The notes beneath the pieces are model-generated. The model was not told the DNA's origin and did no database searches. It worked only from the letters and a program-made list of their open reading frames with translations. 44,026 nt of DNA from Purshia tridentata (lineage: Eukaryota > Streptophyta > Magnoliopsida > Rosales > Rosaceae). Where the stretch lies: NCBI GenBank assembly GCA_003254885.1, contig QANT01001729.1:1-44026 (forward strand), given 5' to 3'. Each line of letters starts with the position of its first letter. Position 1 is the first letter of the stretch. This document shows, piece after piece, positions 29,936 to 42,110 of this stretch. The translations under genes and the position numbers were made by a program.

Positions 29936-30767
29936 TGTTAAGACCCGTCCCTTTTGAGCTAAAAATTTTGAATGGTTCAAGGCTTGCAAGTGATTTTACG
30001 GTATTACCCTATTAGGAAAGTCTAAGTTTTAAAAGAGACCCCTTAGAATTTTACAACTTTGGACCCAGTTTTTGACTTGGTTGGATAGAGATTGAGCTCA
30101 TGAGTATGTAGGAAGAAACGGATCGCGAATCGGAGTTATAGTTTGAAAGTTATGAGCATTTAAAGTTTGGAGGTGAAATTATAAAAAGAAATTCATTTTC
30201 AGAAATCAAAAACTTACCCAAAATCACAAAATCTCTCACGATTCAGTCATCCCGCAACCATTACACAAGCCGGAGCTTCCACCAACGCGTCTGGCCTCTG
30301 TTGGTAGTGAAATTTAAGGAGCTGGTAGCTCTCTTCCCCCTCTTTTCAACCCAAGTAGTTGTTCGTCAATCGGATCACCACACGCGGCGAATCTACTGAA
30401 AGAAGCTAGCAGTGCCGCGAGCTTTCTACATAGATCTCGGCCGCCTCCAACGTCAGTTGGTCTCGATTCTTACCCTTTTCGAATCTTTTCATCCTATGCT
30501 TTAAACTCATATAAAGATTGTTGATTTTGGTGTAGGTTTGAGTAAGTTGGGTGATTAGTGCCCCAGTCAGAAATTGGTGTTTTCTGACCACTTCCAGCCA
30601 CTTTTTGGACTCGGTTCAGTTGGAAAGGTTGGTCCTCTCTTCAAACCCATCATTTTGATGTAAGAATTGTTGAATTCTGAGACGTGGCCAGAAAAGTCAT
30701 TGTTCACCGCCGCCAATCATTGTTCACCGTCGGCGACTGCCGCGGCTCCGTGTTCACTCAAGTTACT
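29936..30767 (+). repeat. LTR-B(2): truncated 5' part
   Basis: It starts TGTTAAGACCCGTCCC inside the 5' LTR of Reina-type element 1. Landmarks shared with LTR-B(1) are 'gtaggaagaaacgg', the pattern 'agttatagtttgaaagttatg' and 'cacttccagccactttttgg'. A short local repeat of 'tcattgttcaccg' occurs near 30697-30728. The LTR is cut at 30767 by LTR-D(3); its 3' remainder is not found after 38921. Confidence 0.7.
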
Positions 30768-31759
30768 TGTAACGACCCGTACTTTCCTAAGTAATGTTTA
30801 ATTGGGCCCAGAGTTGACTTTTGATTGGAGTGGGATTTTAGTTTTGACTTTGGGTCTGTTGGAAAGATCTGGAACGCGAGAGTTCATAGACTCGAACCAT
30901 GGATTGTTTAGGGGTACGGTTTGGAAGTTATGAAGGTGACAAGAGACTACAATTTGACTTTTTAAATCACTCAGTTTTCGGATTTGATTTTGACACAGTT
31001 GCGTATAGCTCTATTCCATAAGTTCGTAGACACGTAGCTTGACAGGACCAACCCCGATTTCCACCCTGAAACTCGAAGTGGTCCTGCGGGAATCCAATAT
31101 CAAGGAAAATCCTACCGAAAATTTGACAAAACCTCCCTTGAAATTGGACTAACCTTTTCTCCAAGAAGACCTGCAAAAGCACTTCTAAATACTCAGCGCC
31201 TCTACCACAAACAAAGGGGTCTTCGACCCAAGGTTCAAAACCAATTAAATAAGTATTCATTAGGTTATCAGAGCCGCGCTACAAAATTTACTAAGAAAAT
31301 AAAATTTACAAGAATAGCTAGTTCCTACGAATTACAAAAGTTCACTAGTTTGTCTTGACGTCCTTGGCTCGACCGTTCCACCGCTACAACTTGGGAGAAA
31401 ATTGAAAACAATAGTAAAGGGTAAATTTAGTGAGAAGACTCAGTGAGTGGACAAAAATAACAAGTGTTTAAACTTAAATTATAAAAATCCATTTATTATA
31501 ACAAACTACAAAAATAAATTAATTTCAAGACCTCACGAACTCTCCATAAAAATCCCCCAGTTTTAAAACATTTCATAAAATCCACTGATAACTCTATGTA
31601 AATCAGTATCTTAAAGTTCATTTGAGATTTTCGAGAAAATCCTTAAAACTAGTCAAGCTGCCCAAAATATCAAATAAGAACTGAAATCTATGTTCTCACT
31701 AATTAACTTTGTAAACTGATCTAAAAAGAATGCTCTCACCCAAACTAATATCCAGAAAT

Positions 31760-31963
31760 CCTGCCGTACATGCGCAGGGCCCACAACCTGCTGTACGCAT
31801 GCAGGGTCAATAATCCTGCCGTACATGTGCAGAGCCGAAATCTGTCATACACATGCAGGGCCAACCAACTGCCATACGTGCACACAGGATCACCCCCAAA
31901 GGGCAAGGCATCTCGGCACACGGCCCATAGCCTACGTGTGTGCCGTGATGGGTCCCAAAGACC
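31760..31963 (-). repeat. hairpin minisatellite array in LTR-D(2)
   Basis: Plus-strand units such as CCTGCCGTACATGCGCAGGG, five in all, are followed by the reversed header (GGGTGA..CCCCCAAAGGGC, GATGGGTCCCAAAGACC). It is the same module as at 15819-16024, in the opposite orientation. Confidence 0.85.
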
Positions 31964-33450
31964 TATACAATATGAGAACCTGGAGAGATACTGGATAGGG
32001 TGGTTTGAAATCATAACTTTAGAAATCCTTTCCCAAGATATAAAATACTTAACATTTCTCAAAAACCACGACTAATAAATCCTTGGCTCAAAAGCCCATT
32101 GAAATCCAATATATTTTCAAACTCAAGCATGAAATCATTTTTGAATTTCTTTATGTCAAGCCAAAACATAAAACCCAAAATAACTAATTCAATGTCCAGA
32201 ATTCAAATCAACACTTATTTACGCAATCGAGAATCCAAACTCACGAACCAAATAATATTTCTAAATAATTAAATCCAAGCTCAAATAAAACTCACAATAT
32301 AAATATAAATTAAATCAAGAAGTTTATAAACAAGTCCACTCACAGAGATAGCCTAGCTTTGGTCTCCGACTGGATCGTCCCTAGACTCGGGAGTGTTGCC
32401 TAAAATAAGAATGATTTACGTTAGAATAAAATTCAGAATAATAACTGAAAAACTAGAATTCTAGACCTTTCACTCCACAATTCTAATTTCACACTATAAC
32501 CCAACTTAATTTCCTTCTCGACTCAAAATCCAACGCCACTAGCTCATCTTAATCTCGTTAAATTCCTCCAAATAACCTTCATTACTACACAACTCGACCG
32601 AGGGTTGTTCAAGCGTCAATTCAAAATCCAACAAATGTCCATTTCCACCTCAAAATCACTATTTCTCCAATTCCTTCAAACTAATCATTCTAAACACAAA
32701 TAAATTATTCCTAAGGGTGAAAATCATTCCCAATTACCATTAAATCACCATGAACACTTTATATTTCTAGAAATCTCGAAATGGACCTAAACCTCAACCA
32801 TCCAACTTCCAATTTCCTCAATAATTTCCCAAATTTATCATTTCAATCTTCGATTAAAGGTTCCTAATGACGGAAATTACTCAAAACACCTCACAATTAT
32901 ACCCAAAACTTGGAATCCTAAGAGAAATCCGAAATGGCCTTAAACCCCCAAATTCAATCTTCCACAAATACTCGAAATTAAACAACAATTTTAGGGGGAA
33001 AAGAAAGCCCACAAGGAAAGGAGAAAAACCCACCTAAAATTGAGGTAATCTGAGGCCGGAGCTAGCCAAAATCTGCGACCAACAAGGGCGGCAAGCTGGG
33101 TGTTACCCGGTGTCGTTTCGTGTTGGAGGGAGGCTGGCTGTCCTGGGGGAGCTCGGGGTGGCTGGCCGGCGGCTGGGGAGTGATTCTCGGTTAGTCCCGT
33201 CGCCTAGTGTCGCCGGGGATGGGTCGGGCTTGGTGGCAGCAGCACACTCGCACGCAGGGGGAATGAAGAGAGCTCAAGAGAGAGAAGAGAAGGCTGAGGG
33301 TGGGTCGTCGGGGCTAGGTCGACACGGTGGCAGCCGGAAACTGGTCGGAAAGAGGAGGCTAGGCTGGTGTCGCACTGGGGAGAGAGGAAGAAGGAGATGT
33401 CGGGTTGGGGGGTGTGGTCTGCGCGTGGGGAAGGGGAGAGGAGAGAAATA

Positions 33451-33475
33451 GAGAGAGAGAGAGAGAGAGAGAGAG
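33451..33475. repeat. (GA)n microsatellite
   Basis: About 12 GA units next to a wider purine-rich tract (33425-33480) in LTR-D(2). All the long LTRs here have a CT/GA-rich tract at the same relative place, upstream of the G+C-rich segment. Confidence 0.9.
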
Positions 33476-35410
33476 GAATATTCCAGAAATTTCTAGAATA
33501 TTAAATGCCATTTCATCAAAATTACAAGTTTGCCCCTCACTTTAAACTCCCGTATTTCTCACACCGTAACTCCAAACGATGCATGCTACGTGTCTATGAA
33601 CTCGTGAAGTCGAGCTCTATGCAACCATGTCAAAGTCAAAACTAAGATCCAAGTAGTTTAAAAAGTCAACTTTTGGGTCTTTTATCACGTTATAACTTTC
33701 TACCCGTGGCTCTAAACAACCCATGCCGCGTGTCGACAAACTCGTGAGCTCAAGGCCTTCCTAACGGACCCAAGGTCAACATTAAAATCCCACTCAAATC
33801 AAAAGTTAACTGTGGGCCCTATTAAAATTCACTTAGGAAAGTACGGGCCGTTACATAGCTTGCGTCGTTTAGAGCTACGATTTGAGAAATACAGAGGTTT
33901 AAAGTAAGGGGCAAACTTATAATTTTTACAAGTGGCTTTTAAAATTCCAGAAAATTCTGGAAGTCTCTTCTCTCTCTTGTTTCTCTCTCTTGCACAGACC
34001 CCCCCCTGGTGACTTTCTTCCTCCTCCCCTGTGCACGACCCACCCAGCCCTTCCGGTCGACCTAGCCTCCACCGAGGACTCCCCAGCCACCGAACCGCCT
34101 CCCCAGCTACTCCTCTAGCCAGCCCAGCCTCCTGTGCGCGTGAAGTTGGCCAAAACCACCACAGACCCACCGTGCTTTTCCCTCCAATTTCTGGCCAAAG
34201 CTCACCCCAACCTTCAAGGTTTTTGTTGGGCCTTTCTTATCTAAATAAGAACTTTCATTCCTCTTAGATTTGGCTCATTAATTTTTAGTAATTGTTGCAA
34301 AATTGAGCATTGGGGGATTTAAGGCCATTTCGGATTTCTCTTAGGATTTCAAGTTTTGGCTTAAGTTGTGAGGTATTTTAGACAAATTACACACCTAGGA
34401 CTCTCTAATTACGGTTTAGTATGGAAATTCTTAAGAAATTGGAAGTTGGAAATTTGGGGGCTCATGCCCATTTCGGGTGAACTTGTATTTTGGTTATCAT
34501 GAATGTTTCTAATGGATTTCTAGATAATTCTTACCCCTATGGACCTTGAATTAAGGTTTAGAATTGGAAGTTGTGTGAAAAGTTGAGGAATTATGATTTG
34601 TGGACTTGGTACCACCAGTTTGGGTGGCGAGGGCAAGTGATTCCGTCCATCCAGCTGTTATTTCTTTTAATTATCGTGAAATTGAGGTCTATTGTGAGTT
34701 GGTTACTGATTTTTGGGTCCCCAGAGGTTGCTTGAGTTTATAGAACTCTAATTTAGACCGAATTAGACACTTTTGGACATTGGAACAGCACTCGAATGAC
34801 CCTCAGTCGAGTTATGCAGTTATGGAAGTTATTTGGAGAAATTTAACAGGTTAAAATGATCTAGTGGTGTCGGATTATGAGTCGAGAAGGAAAATAAGTT
34901 GGTTTATTGTCTAATTATAGAATCGTGGAGCGGAAGGCCTAGAACTCACACACTTTAGTTTTTCAGTTATTAAATTGAGTAATATTCTAACGGAAATCAT
35001 TTTTATTTCAAGCGATACTCCCGAGACCCGAGAGGATTCAGCCGGAGACCAAAGCTAGGCTCCTTCTGTGAGTGGACTCATTTATAAATTTTATGATTTA
35101 ATTTATATTTTTAGTTTGACTTTATTTGAGCCTTGATTTATTTAATTTAGAAATATTATTTGGTTCATGGGCACGGCTTCTTGATTTCTTAAATAAGCGT
35201 TGATTTGGATTTTGGACAGTGAACTAGTTACTTTGGGTTTTATGCTTTGGCTAGACATAAAGAAATTCAAAAATGTTTTCATGCTTGAGGTTGAGAATAT
35301 GTTGGATTTCAAAGGCTTATTGTTTTAAAGATTTTATCAGTTGTGGTTTGAGAAATAAGAAGTGGTTTTAAAATTCCGTGTGAGTAACTAGTTACAGATA
35401 AGTTCAGTAA

Positions 35411-35610
35411 GGTCTTTGGGACCCATTGTGACACACACATAGGCTTTGGGCCGTGTGTTGCGGTGCCTCGCCCTTTGGGGGCATCTCTACATGCACGTAT
35501 GACCAGTTATTTGTCTTGCCTGTACGATGCAGGATTTCGTATAGGTGTATGGCCAGTTAGACCCGCCCTGCTCGTACGATGCAGCATTCCATACGAGTGC
35601 ACGGCTAGTT
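35411..35610 (+). repeat. diverged hairpin module in LTR-D(3)
   Basis: The header is well kept (GGTCTTTGGGACCCATTG, GGCTTTGGGCCGTGTG, CCCTTTGGGGGC), but the repeat units have changed to a different series with CGTACGATGCAG and GTATGGCCAGTTA. The header is more conserved than the repeats. Confidence 0.7.
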
Positions 35611-35898
35611 TCACTAGGATACTTGGATGGTGGTGTTAGTTTACTTTTCAGAAATTTGGGTTTAGTGAAGCTTTTGTCATTCAGCCATTGCTTTGTTTTG
35701 GAAATGTTTTCTTATGTTAATATAAAATTTCAGCTTTATTACTTACGAGTTATTCAGACCTTGCTTTGTGTAAACTACTATTTAATTGACTTTGTTGTTT
35801 TCGAAGGAATTTATGAAAGGGTTTTAAAAACTGGGGGACTTCAAAGAGAGATGTGAGGTCTTGAGGTTAAATAATTTTTTTGTAGTTGAGATAATAAA

Positions 35899-38480
35899 TG
35901 TCACGCCCCGACCCTCGGGCACGTGACTAAAACTGTTTCCTGCTGAAACTGAGAGCTGTTCCTGAAACTGTAAGCCATGAACATAAAATAATTTACTGAA
36001 ACCACTGTAAATTACAAAGCACATTTATAAAATCAAGCTGTAAAACTTTTTAAACGAAAAACAACTATAAAACCAAGTTTTGAAATACTGCTGGTCCCAC
36101 TGCCTTGTCTTCTCTCCACTGCCTCCTCAGCCTGCTCAACCTGCAAAACCAAACCCTGCACCCCACCACAGGTGCACCGGGTTTACACACAAACCCGGTA
36201 AGCTCACTAGAGCTCGTATGAGTGAACTACTGTAAACCTCAACAGTAAAATTAGTAAAATAAACAAATAAGGAACCACCTTAAAGCCTCGAATCACAATC
36301 AGTTCACAAACCAGAAATCATAATCCTTAACCTAATCACCAAATCCTCTAAACCAATCAAATCTACTAATGCCCAAAATACTCATATATCCTCAAATAAC
36401 AGAATTAAACCCTTAGCACCAAGATAAAGAATTCCTAACTTCACAGCCTCTAAACCTCAGCTGAAACTTCCACTATCCTCAAATAAATTCCTTAAGTTAC
36501 CTTTCAAGCTCGAAACTTAGAAACCAACTAACCTTTCCAATAACTTACAATCAACCCTCCTTTAAACCCTTGACCTCAAATAACCTCTATTACTCAAACA
36601 ACGGTAACCCATTCTCGCCTAATCCTTTAAATTCAAAATTCTCAACACCTCACTGCCACTCTTTGAAATTCCCCAGCTTTAAAACATTTCATAAAATTCA
36701 CTGAAAACTCTGTGTGAAAATCCGCGTTTGAAATCCATTTGAAAACTCCTTTTAGAAATCAACAAATTTGATCAAAGTCCCAAATTATAAAACAAGAACT
36801 GAAGTTTTATAATCAAAAACAAACTGTAAACTGACAAGATAAGTAAAACCATCACCCAATCCACATCCAGCTAACCTGCCGTACANAAAACTCACATACA
36901 CACTCTAACACACACACACACACTTTCATGGCATTGTTAAGCATCAGAATCCACCGAACTATCAATGAACAACTAATATGATAATCATGCAATTTCAAAA
37001 GACTACGAACACAAAGTTTGACTACCAAAGGCTTTGGCTATTTCCCTTTGGCGTTANCCCAAAGGGCAAGGCATCCCGACACACGGCCCAAAGCTTATAT
37101 GTGTGCCGTGATGGGTCCCAAAGACCTTATGCAATCTGAGAAGCTGAACGAGTACTAATTGGGTGCTTTGAAAGCAGTACCAATCCGAAAAGGATATTTC
37201 CATTTCAAATCACCGAAAACCAGGTTCAAAACCTTTTTGATATGACGAGAAAATAAATCAAAACTCGAACTTAAAATTAAATCTTTTCTTAAAGAACCAA
37301 CGTTACCAAAAACTGTTATGTAAAATCAAACCTTTAACTTTAACCAAGAATAAACTGAGTTCTCAAAATCAGTTCCCAGAACCAAAATCCTCACTAAAGC
37401 ACCTTGAAAACAATAACCTTAAACCCTCGGAAATTCCCCATCTTAATCAAAAGTCTCCACCTGGATTCATTAGTCCTCAACCAACCCATGGATCCTTACT
37501 TAGTCCTCACTGAAGCTCCAAACATTACCTAATTCTGTAACCTCAAAATAATCCTTAAATTGTCGGGATTCCAATCCTAATTCCGTAACCCCCCTTAACT
37601 AGCAAACAGCAACCAAAACAAACAAGCACACAAACAAGCAAATAACTACTAAACTGAGATTAACTGAACTTAAATCACTCACTGTGTTCTGCACAAAGAG
37701 ACCAAACTGCCCTTCGTGGCTCCTTTGCTCGGATTCTAAAATCCGGCAGCATAACGGCATCGGGAATACAAATTCCCAAGCCGAGCGTACCCACAGGCTC
37801 GGGTGGTTGGCCCAAGGCCAAAAACACTGAAAAGGAGTCGCTGGAACCACCACACGCGGCGGGACCTGCGGTGGTCAACGGGCGGTCAACTGGGTCGACG
37901 GCCAAAAGTGGCCGGAAAGCCGCCGGCCTCCCTAGCTTCGATCCGCCGCCCACGGTGGTCCAACGGCGAAATCAAACCCACCAACACGCTGGGCTCGACG
38001 AGAGGAAGGGATCTGGGCAGGTGGGAGGCCGCGTCGTCGCCGGAATCGCTGAGATCGCCGCCGTGACGCCGCCACGCGCCGGCGAAAGGCACAGCTGGGA
38101 GAGAGAGTCGCGAGGAGAGAGGCTTCGGGAGAGAGGAGAGAGAAAATGCTGAAATGTTTCTGGGGTTTTGTGCCCTTTTTAAAAAACTAACTTTTTAAAA
38201 TTACAAACTTGCCCCTCTCTTCACACGTCCATAACTTTCAAACCGTAGCTCCGTTTAACGCGTGCTACGTGTCTACGAACTCGTGAGGACGAGACCTTTC
38301 CAACGAACCCAAGGTCAACGCCAAAAGTCCTCCCAAACAAAAAGTCAACTTTTTCCCCTTTTATTAAAAAGTCAAACCTTAAAATTTGAAAAACGCCCAA
38401 AACGTTTTACTTTTCAAATAAAATCCCGAAAACCTTTAAAAAGCTTTTCAAAACCACTTTGAAAGGTACGGGGTGTTACA
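35899..38480 (-). repeat. LTR-A(3): solo LTR, 2.58 kb, inserted in LTR-D(3)
   Basis: On the minus strand it starts TGTAACACCCCGTACCTTTC and ends GGTCGGGGCGTGACA. An exact target-site duplication, ATAAA, is at 35894-35898 and 38481-38485. It is collinear with LTR-A(1), including the exon-like block (about 37690-37790), the CT-rich tract (38105-38145) and the cross-family block (38205-38310). Its hairpin array is replaced by a stretch bounded by two N characters. Confidence 0.9.
36886..37057. other. suspect assembly segment between two N characters
   Basis: Single Ns stand at 36886 and 37057. The 170 bases between them, including a (AC)n run near 36907-36922, match nothing in the other LTR-A copies, where the hairpin array would stand. 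To the left the LTR ends at CCTGCCGTACA, the start of an array unit; to the right it resumes in the array header. This is probably a gap filled with unrelated sequence. Confidence 0.75.
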
Positions 38481-38953
38481 ATAAATGGATTTTATAACTT
38501 GTTATCCTTGTCCACTCACTGGGTTATCTCACCAATTTTTTCCTTTATTGTTGTTTTAAATTTGCCCCCCAAGTTGTAGCGGTGGAACGGTCGAGCCAGA
38601 GACGTCGAGGCAACTAGCTTAACTTTTGTAACTTGTAGGAACTTAGTGATCCTTGTAATTTTATTTCCTTGGTTAATTTTGTAGCACAGCTCTGATAATT
38701 TATTGAACACTCAAATAGTTGGTTTTGAACCTTGGGTCGGAGACCCCTTGTTTTGTGGTAGAGGTGCTGTTTGTTTAGAAGTGCTTTTGCAGGTCTCTTG
38801 AAAAAGGGTTAGTCCAATTTTAGAGAAGGTTCTGCCGAATTTTCGGTAGGATTTTCCTTGATATTGGATTCCCGCAGGATCACACTGAGTTTCAGGGTGA
38901 AATTCAATGTCGGTCCTGTCATTATTGAGTTGGGTTTTATTGAATAAATTATT

Positions 38954-39267
38954 TGTTAGTTGCTAATAAACAGGGGACGTAGTCAACTTCTATTAGTTGC
39001 TATTAAGCAGGAGTCCTAGCATTAGTAGTTGTTATCTTTCCCTATTTTCATTGCTATTCCTATTCTTAATAGATTAGTTAATTATAAGTTGCTACGCCTA
39101 TTTAAAAGCATATGAGATATCAATAAAATATCTGATCAATTTCATTATTCAACTACTTAGTTGTTCTGAGACAATAGTTCCTCAATTAACTGTCCATTCT
39201 TTCTATCAAAGACTCACTTCCAGTATAGGTACCCGCAAACCCAAAGGAGGCACTGCCCAGTACATAC
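38954..39267 (+). repeat. 5' LTR of Reina-type element 2 (boundaries approximate)
   Basis: The sequence upstream of the PBS holds a TATA-like TATTTAAAAG near 39098 and an AATAAA near 39122, as expected for U3 and R. The start at TGTTAGTTGC (38954) and the end near 'cagtaca' (39267) are guesses from TG...CA rules. The second LTR is not in the window. Confidence 0.5.
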
Positions 39268-39272
39268 CAAAG

Positions 39273-39284
39273 TGGTATCAGAGC
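39273..39284 (+). other. primer-binding site, initiator tRNA-Met type
   Basis: TGGTATCAGAGC, seven bases before the gag ATG at 39291. A standard plant Gypsy PBS. Confidence 0.9.
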
Positions 39285-39290
39285 TTGGCA

Positions 39291-40237
39291 ATGAACGAAA
39301 GGGTGGAGAACCTGGAGAAATCAATGAAGACCCAAATGAAGTAGATTACAGACATATTGGAAAATTTAAGCACTTGAGTAGAGGGAATTGCAGCGCAGTC
39401 TAGTCATGTAGCATTCCAAACTTATGCAAAAAATTCTGCCAATTCGGGTTGGGGCAAGAAAGTAAGCCACAACTAAGAACGCTCCAACAACTCCTTTGTG
39501 CCAAAAAAAGTGAAAATTGATTTCCCTCACTATAATGGCACCAAGGATTCGACAAGTTGGCTATGCCGAGTGGAATAGTTTTTTGAACTCCATGACAAGC
39601 CCATGGCGGATCGCGTTTCCCTAGCATCCTTCCACCTTGAGGGAGATGCCCAATTATGGTTCCACCTGTTGAAACAGGAGGTAACTAATGTATCTTGGGA
39701 AAACTTCAAGGAGGGCCTTGATGTTTGGTATGGACCTGATAATTTCCTTGATTTTTTTGGAGAACTTATTAGGCTTAGCAGACTGGTACGGTGCAGGATT
39801 ATCAATCCAACTTTGAGAAGTTGTTAGCCAAGGCTAGCTCCTTGCCGCAAGCTAGACAAGTGAGTTGCTTCATAAGTGGGCTCCGAGACACCATCTGCAC
39901 TGATGTGCAAGCAAACAAACCTAGTACCTTGTCCTCTGCCATTGGATTAGCTCGACTTTATGAAGCCAGAGAATTGTCTCATCGTAAAAAATAGAGCGCT
40001 ACTTCAATCACCAGTTTGCCATTTGGAAGTACAGTTGCCCATCCTCCCTACTCGCCACTAGTGAAGTGGTTGACAGTAGAGGAAGTGAATGAGCGAAAGA
40101 GGTAGGGCCTTTGCTTTTAATATAATGAACGGTTTGTTCCAGGGCATTGCTACAAAAAGCTATTCCTAATTCAAGCTACCGAGGGTGATAGCGACGATGA
40201 AGAAGAAATGGAGGTGTACAGAGGTACTGAGGACTAA
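39291..40237 (+). pseudogene. gag of Reina-type element 2
   Basis: It opens MNERVENLEKSMKTQMK and then hits stops. The gag domain reads VKIDFPHYNGTKDSTSWL, DRVSLASFHLEGDAQLWF, VSWENFKEGLDVWYGP, then (shifted) YQSNFEKLLAKASSLP and FISGLRDTICTDV. The zinc-knuckle region near 40105-40155 is recognisable as FVPGHCYKKLFLIQ, but a stop lies within it. It would form the particle coat; this copy is broken. Confidence 0.85.
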
Positions 40238-40289
40238 ACACCCGAAATCTCATTACATGTTATTTTAGGACCTACACATCTGACACAAT

Positions 40290-40600
40290 GTGAGTAATGG
40301 GAAGTCTGGGATGCCAACCGGTCAGTGTGCTAGTCGATTCTGGAAGTACACACACAACTTTGTGTGTCAACGGGTGGCAAGGAGACTTGGATTGCAACCG
40401 AGTTCCCTAGGCAACTTGAAGGTTATGGAAGCTTCAGGGGATAGATTGACCAACTCGGGCAAATGCTCATATGTTCATCTTAATCTGCAAGGTGTCCCAA
40501 TATTGGTAGATTTTTATATACTTCCACTTAAAGGCTATGATGTTATCTTAGGTACTCAGTGGTTCAGTACCTTGGGTCTCATTGAGTAGGATTTCTCCAA
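40290..40600 (+). pseudogene. retropepsin of Reina-type element 2
   Basis: The catalytic motif VLVDSGSTH is intact in one frame (Asp codon 40336-40338). A run of CA dinucleotides right after it (40347-40356) shifts the frame, so the next part, NFVCQRVARRLGL, and then GVPILVDFYILPLKGYDVIL and GTQWFSTLG, are in another. Slippage in the CA run is the simplest cause. Confidence 0.85.
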
Positions 40601-40607
40601 ACTTCGG

Positions 40608-41560
40608 ATGAAGTTCACCTTGAATGGGAAAAAAGAGTCACTGCGAGGTCTTATGCTTTCAGAAAACCAAGTCATCAGCAACATTCAAATCCTAAATGGA
40701 GCCAATCGAGATAGGGGCATACTATTGAAGTTATATCCCTTAAATGGGGCAGCAAAAAGAGTTAATGAGCCACCTTTAGAAATAAAGCAGTTGCTTGAAA
40801 AGTACAAGGGTGTGTTGGCGAAACCTGATGGTCTACCACCTCGACGCTAGCATGATCACAAAATTCCTTTGCAACCTGGCCAAGGGCCAATTTTTGTCAA
40901 ACCTTATCAGTACCCTCACTTCCAGAAAACAGAAATTGAAAAATTAGTTGCTGAGATGTTGTCTACAAGGGTTATCCGACTAAGCAACAGCCTCTATTCT
41001 TCTTTGATAATTTTAGTAAAAAAACATGACAGATCATGGAGGATGTGTGTCGATTACCGAGCATTGAATAGCATTACTATCAAGGATAAATTCCCAATCC
41101 CTGTCATTGATGAGCTTCTGGATGAGCTAAATGGTGCCACATATTTTTCAAAGTTAGATCTTCGCTCTGGATTCCATCAGATTTGCGTCCACCTTGGTGA
41201 TATTGAAAAGATCGCATTTCGAACTCATCACGGCCATTGTGAGTTTCTAGTCATGCCCTTCGGTGTTACCAATGCACCTTCATCATTCCAAGCTCTTATG
41301 AACTAGGTATTCCAAGCTTATTTATCGAAATTCGTCCTAGATTTCTTTGATGATATTTTAGTATTTTAGCAAGTCATGGGCTGATCATTTGCAACATTCG
41401 GAGGTTGTATTCTTTGTATTAAAGACTAACGAGCTATTTTTTAAGCAAGAAAAATGTGAATTTGGAAAAAGCCAAATCCATTATCTGGGTCATATCATTT
41501 CTACTTCATTTCGATCCAGAGAAAATCAAGGTCATAATAAGTAGGCCAAAACCAACCACT
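40608..41560 (+). pseudogene. connector and reverse transcriptase of Reina-type element 2
   Basis: The connector ends LLEKYKGVLAKPDGLPPRR. RT follows after a stop: [98 protein letters not shown], stop, then DFFDDILVF near 41338-41365. The FDD active site is intact. Several frameshifts follow in the thumb region near 41370-41560. Confidence 0.9.
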
Positions 41561-41568
41561 TTAAAAGC

Positions 41569-42110
41569 ATGCGAGGATTCTTGGGGCAGACGGGCTACTA
41601 CCCAAAATTCATTCAAAATTTTGGTAAAATAGCTGCCCCACTCACTCAATTGTTGAAGAAAGACTCTTTCCTTTGGACACCTGTAGCTGAAGATTCATTT
41701 GCCAAATTGAAAGCAGCCATGACCCAAGCCCCAGTATTAGCATTACTTGATTTTTCCAAACAATTTATTATTGAATGTGACGCAAGTGGTCAGGTGTTGG
41801 AGCTATCTTGCTGCAAGATCGACCATTAGCTTTTTTTAGTCAGGCTTTGCATGGAAAAAATCTTCTGCTATCTACATATGAAAAGGAGATGTTGGCACTG
41901 GTATTGGCAGTACAAAAATGGATTCCATATTTGTTGGGTCAGCAGTTTATGGTCTGAACTGACCATCGCAGCTTGAAGTATTTGTGGGTCCAAACCATTA
42001 CCACTGTAGCTCAACAGAGATGGTTTTATAAAATGATGGGCTTTGATTTTGTTATTGAATACGAAAGTGGCAAAGAAAATATTGTTGCAGATGAGCTTTT
42101 CCAAAGAGAA
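41569..42110 (+). pseudogene. RT connection and RNase H of Reina-type element 2
   Basis: It reads MRGFLGQTGYYPKFIQNF, LKKDSFLWTPVAEDSFAKLK, APVLALLDFSKQFIIECDAS, then after a frameshift LAFFSQALHGKN, LSTYEKEMLALVLAVQKW, a stop, and TDHRSLKYLWVQ, FDFVIEYESGKENIVADE. The D, E and D residues of RNase H are all still visible. Confidence 0.85.

Larger units (their letters stand above)
31040..33855 (-). repeat. LTR-D(2): solo LTR, 2.82 kb, inserted in LTR-D(3)
   Basis: On the minus strand it starts TGTAACGGCCCGTACTTTCC and ends GGTTGGTCCTGTCA. An exact target-site duplication, TAGCT, is at 31035-31039 and 33856-33860. It lies in the opposite orientation to its host, a copy of the same family. It contains the hairpin array (31760-31963), a G+C-rich segment (33050-33440), a (GA)n run and two copies of the cross-family ACGT block (33530-33625 and 33688-33755). 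Confidence 0.9.
30768..38921 (+). repeat. LTR-D(3): solo LTR, about 2.75 kb net, split by two nested LTRs
   Basis: The pieces are 30768-31039 (starts TGTAACGACCCGTACTTTCC), 33861-35898 and 38486-38921 (ends TCGGTCCTGTCA). Removing the two insertions and one copy of each duplication gives about 2746 bases, close to the 2816 of the inverted copy. Outer flanks are TTACT (30763-30767) and TTATT (38922-38926), a near match. However, the DNA to the right does not continue LTR-B(2), so recombination between different elements, or a deletion, is also possible. There is no internal sequence, hence solo. Confidence 0.85.

Noticed and set aside
38922-38953. Continuation of LTR-B(2) to the right of LTR-D(3)
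   Set aside because: The 32 bases do not match LTR-B, so simple insertion of LTR-D(3) into LTR-B(2) is not supported despite the near-matching TTACT/TTATT flanks.
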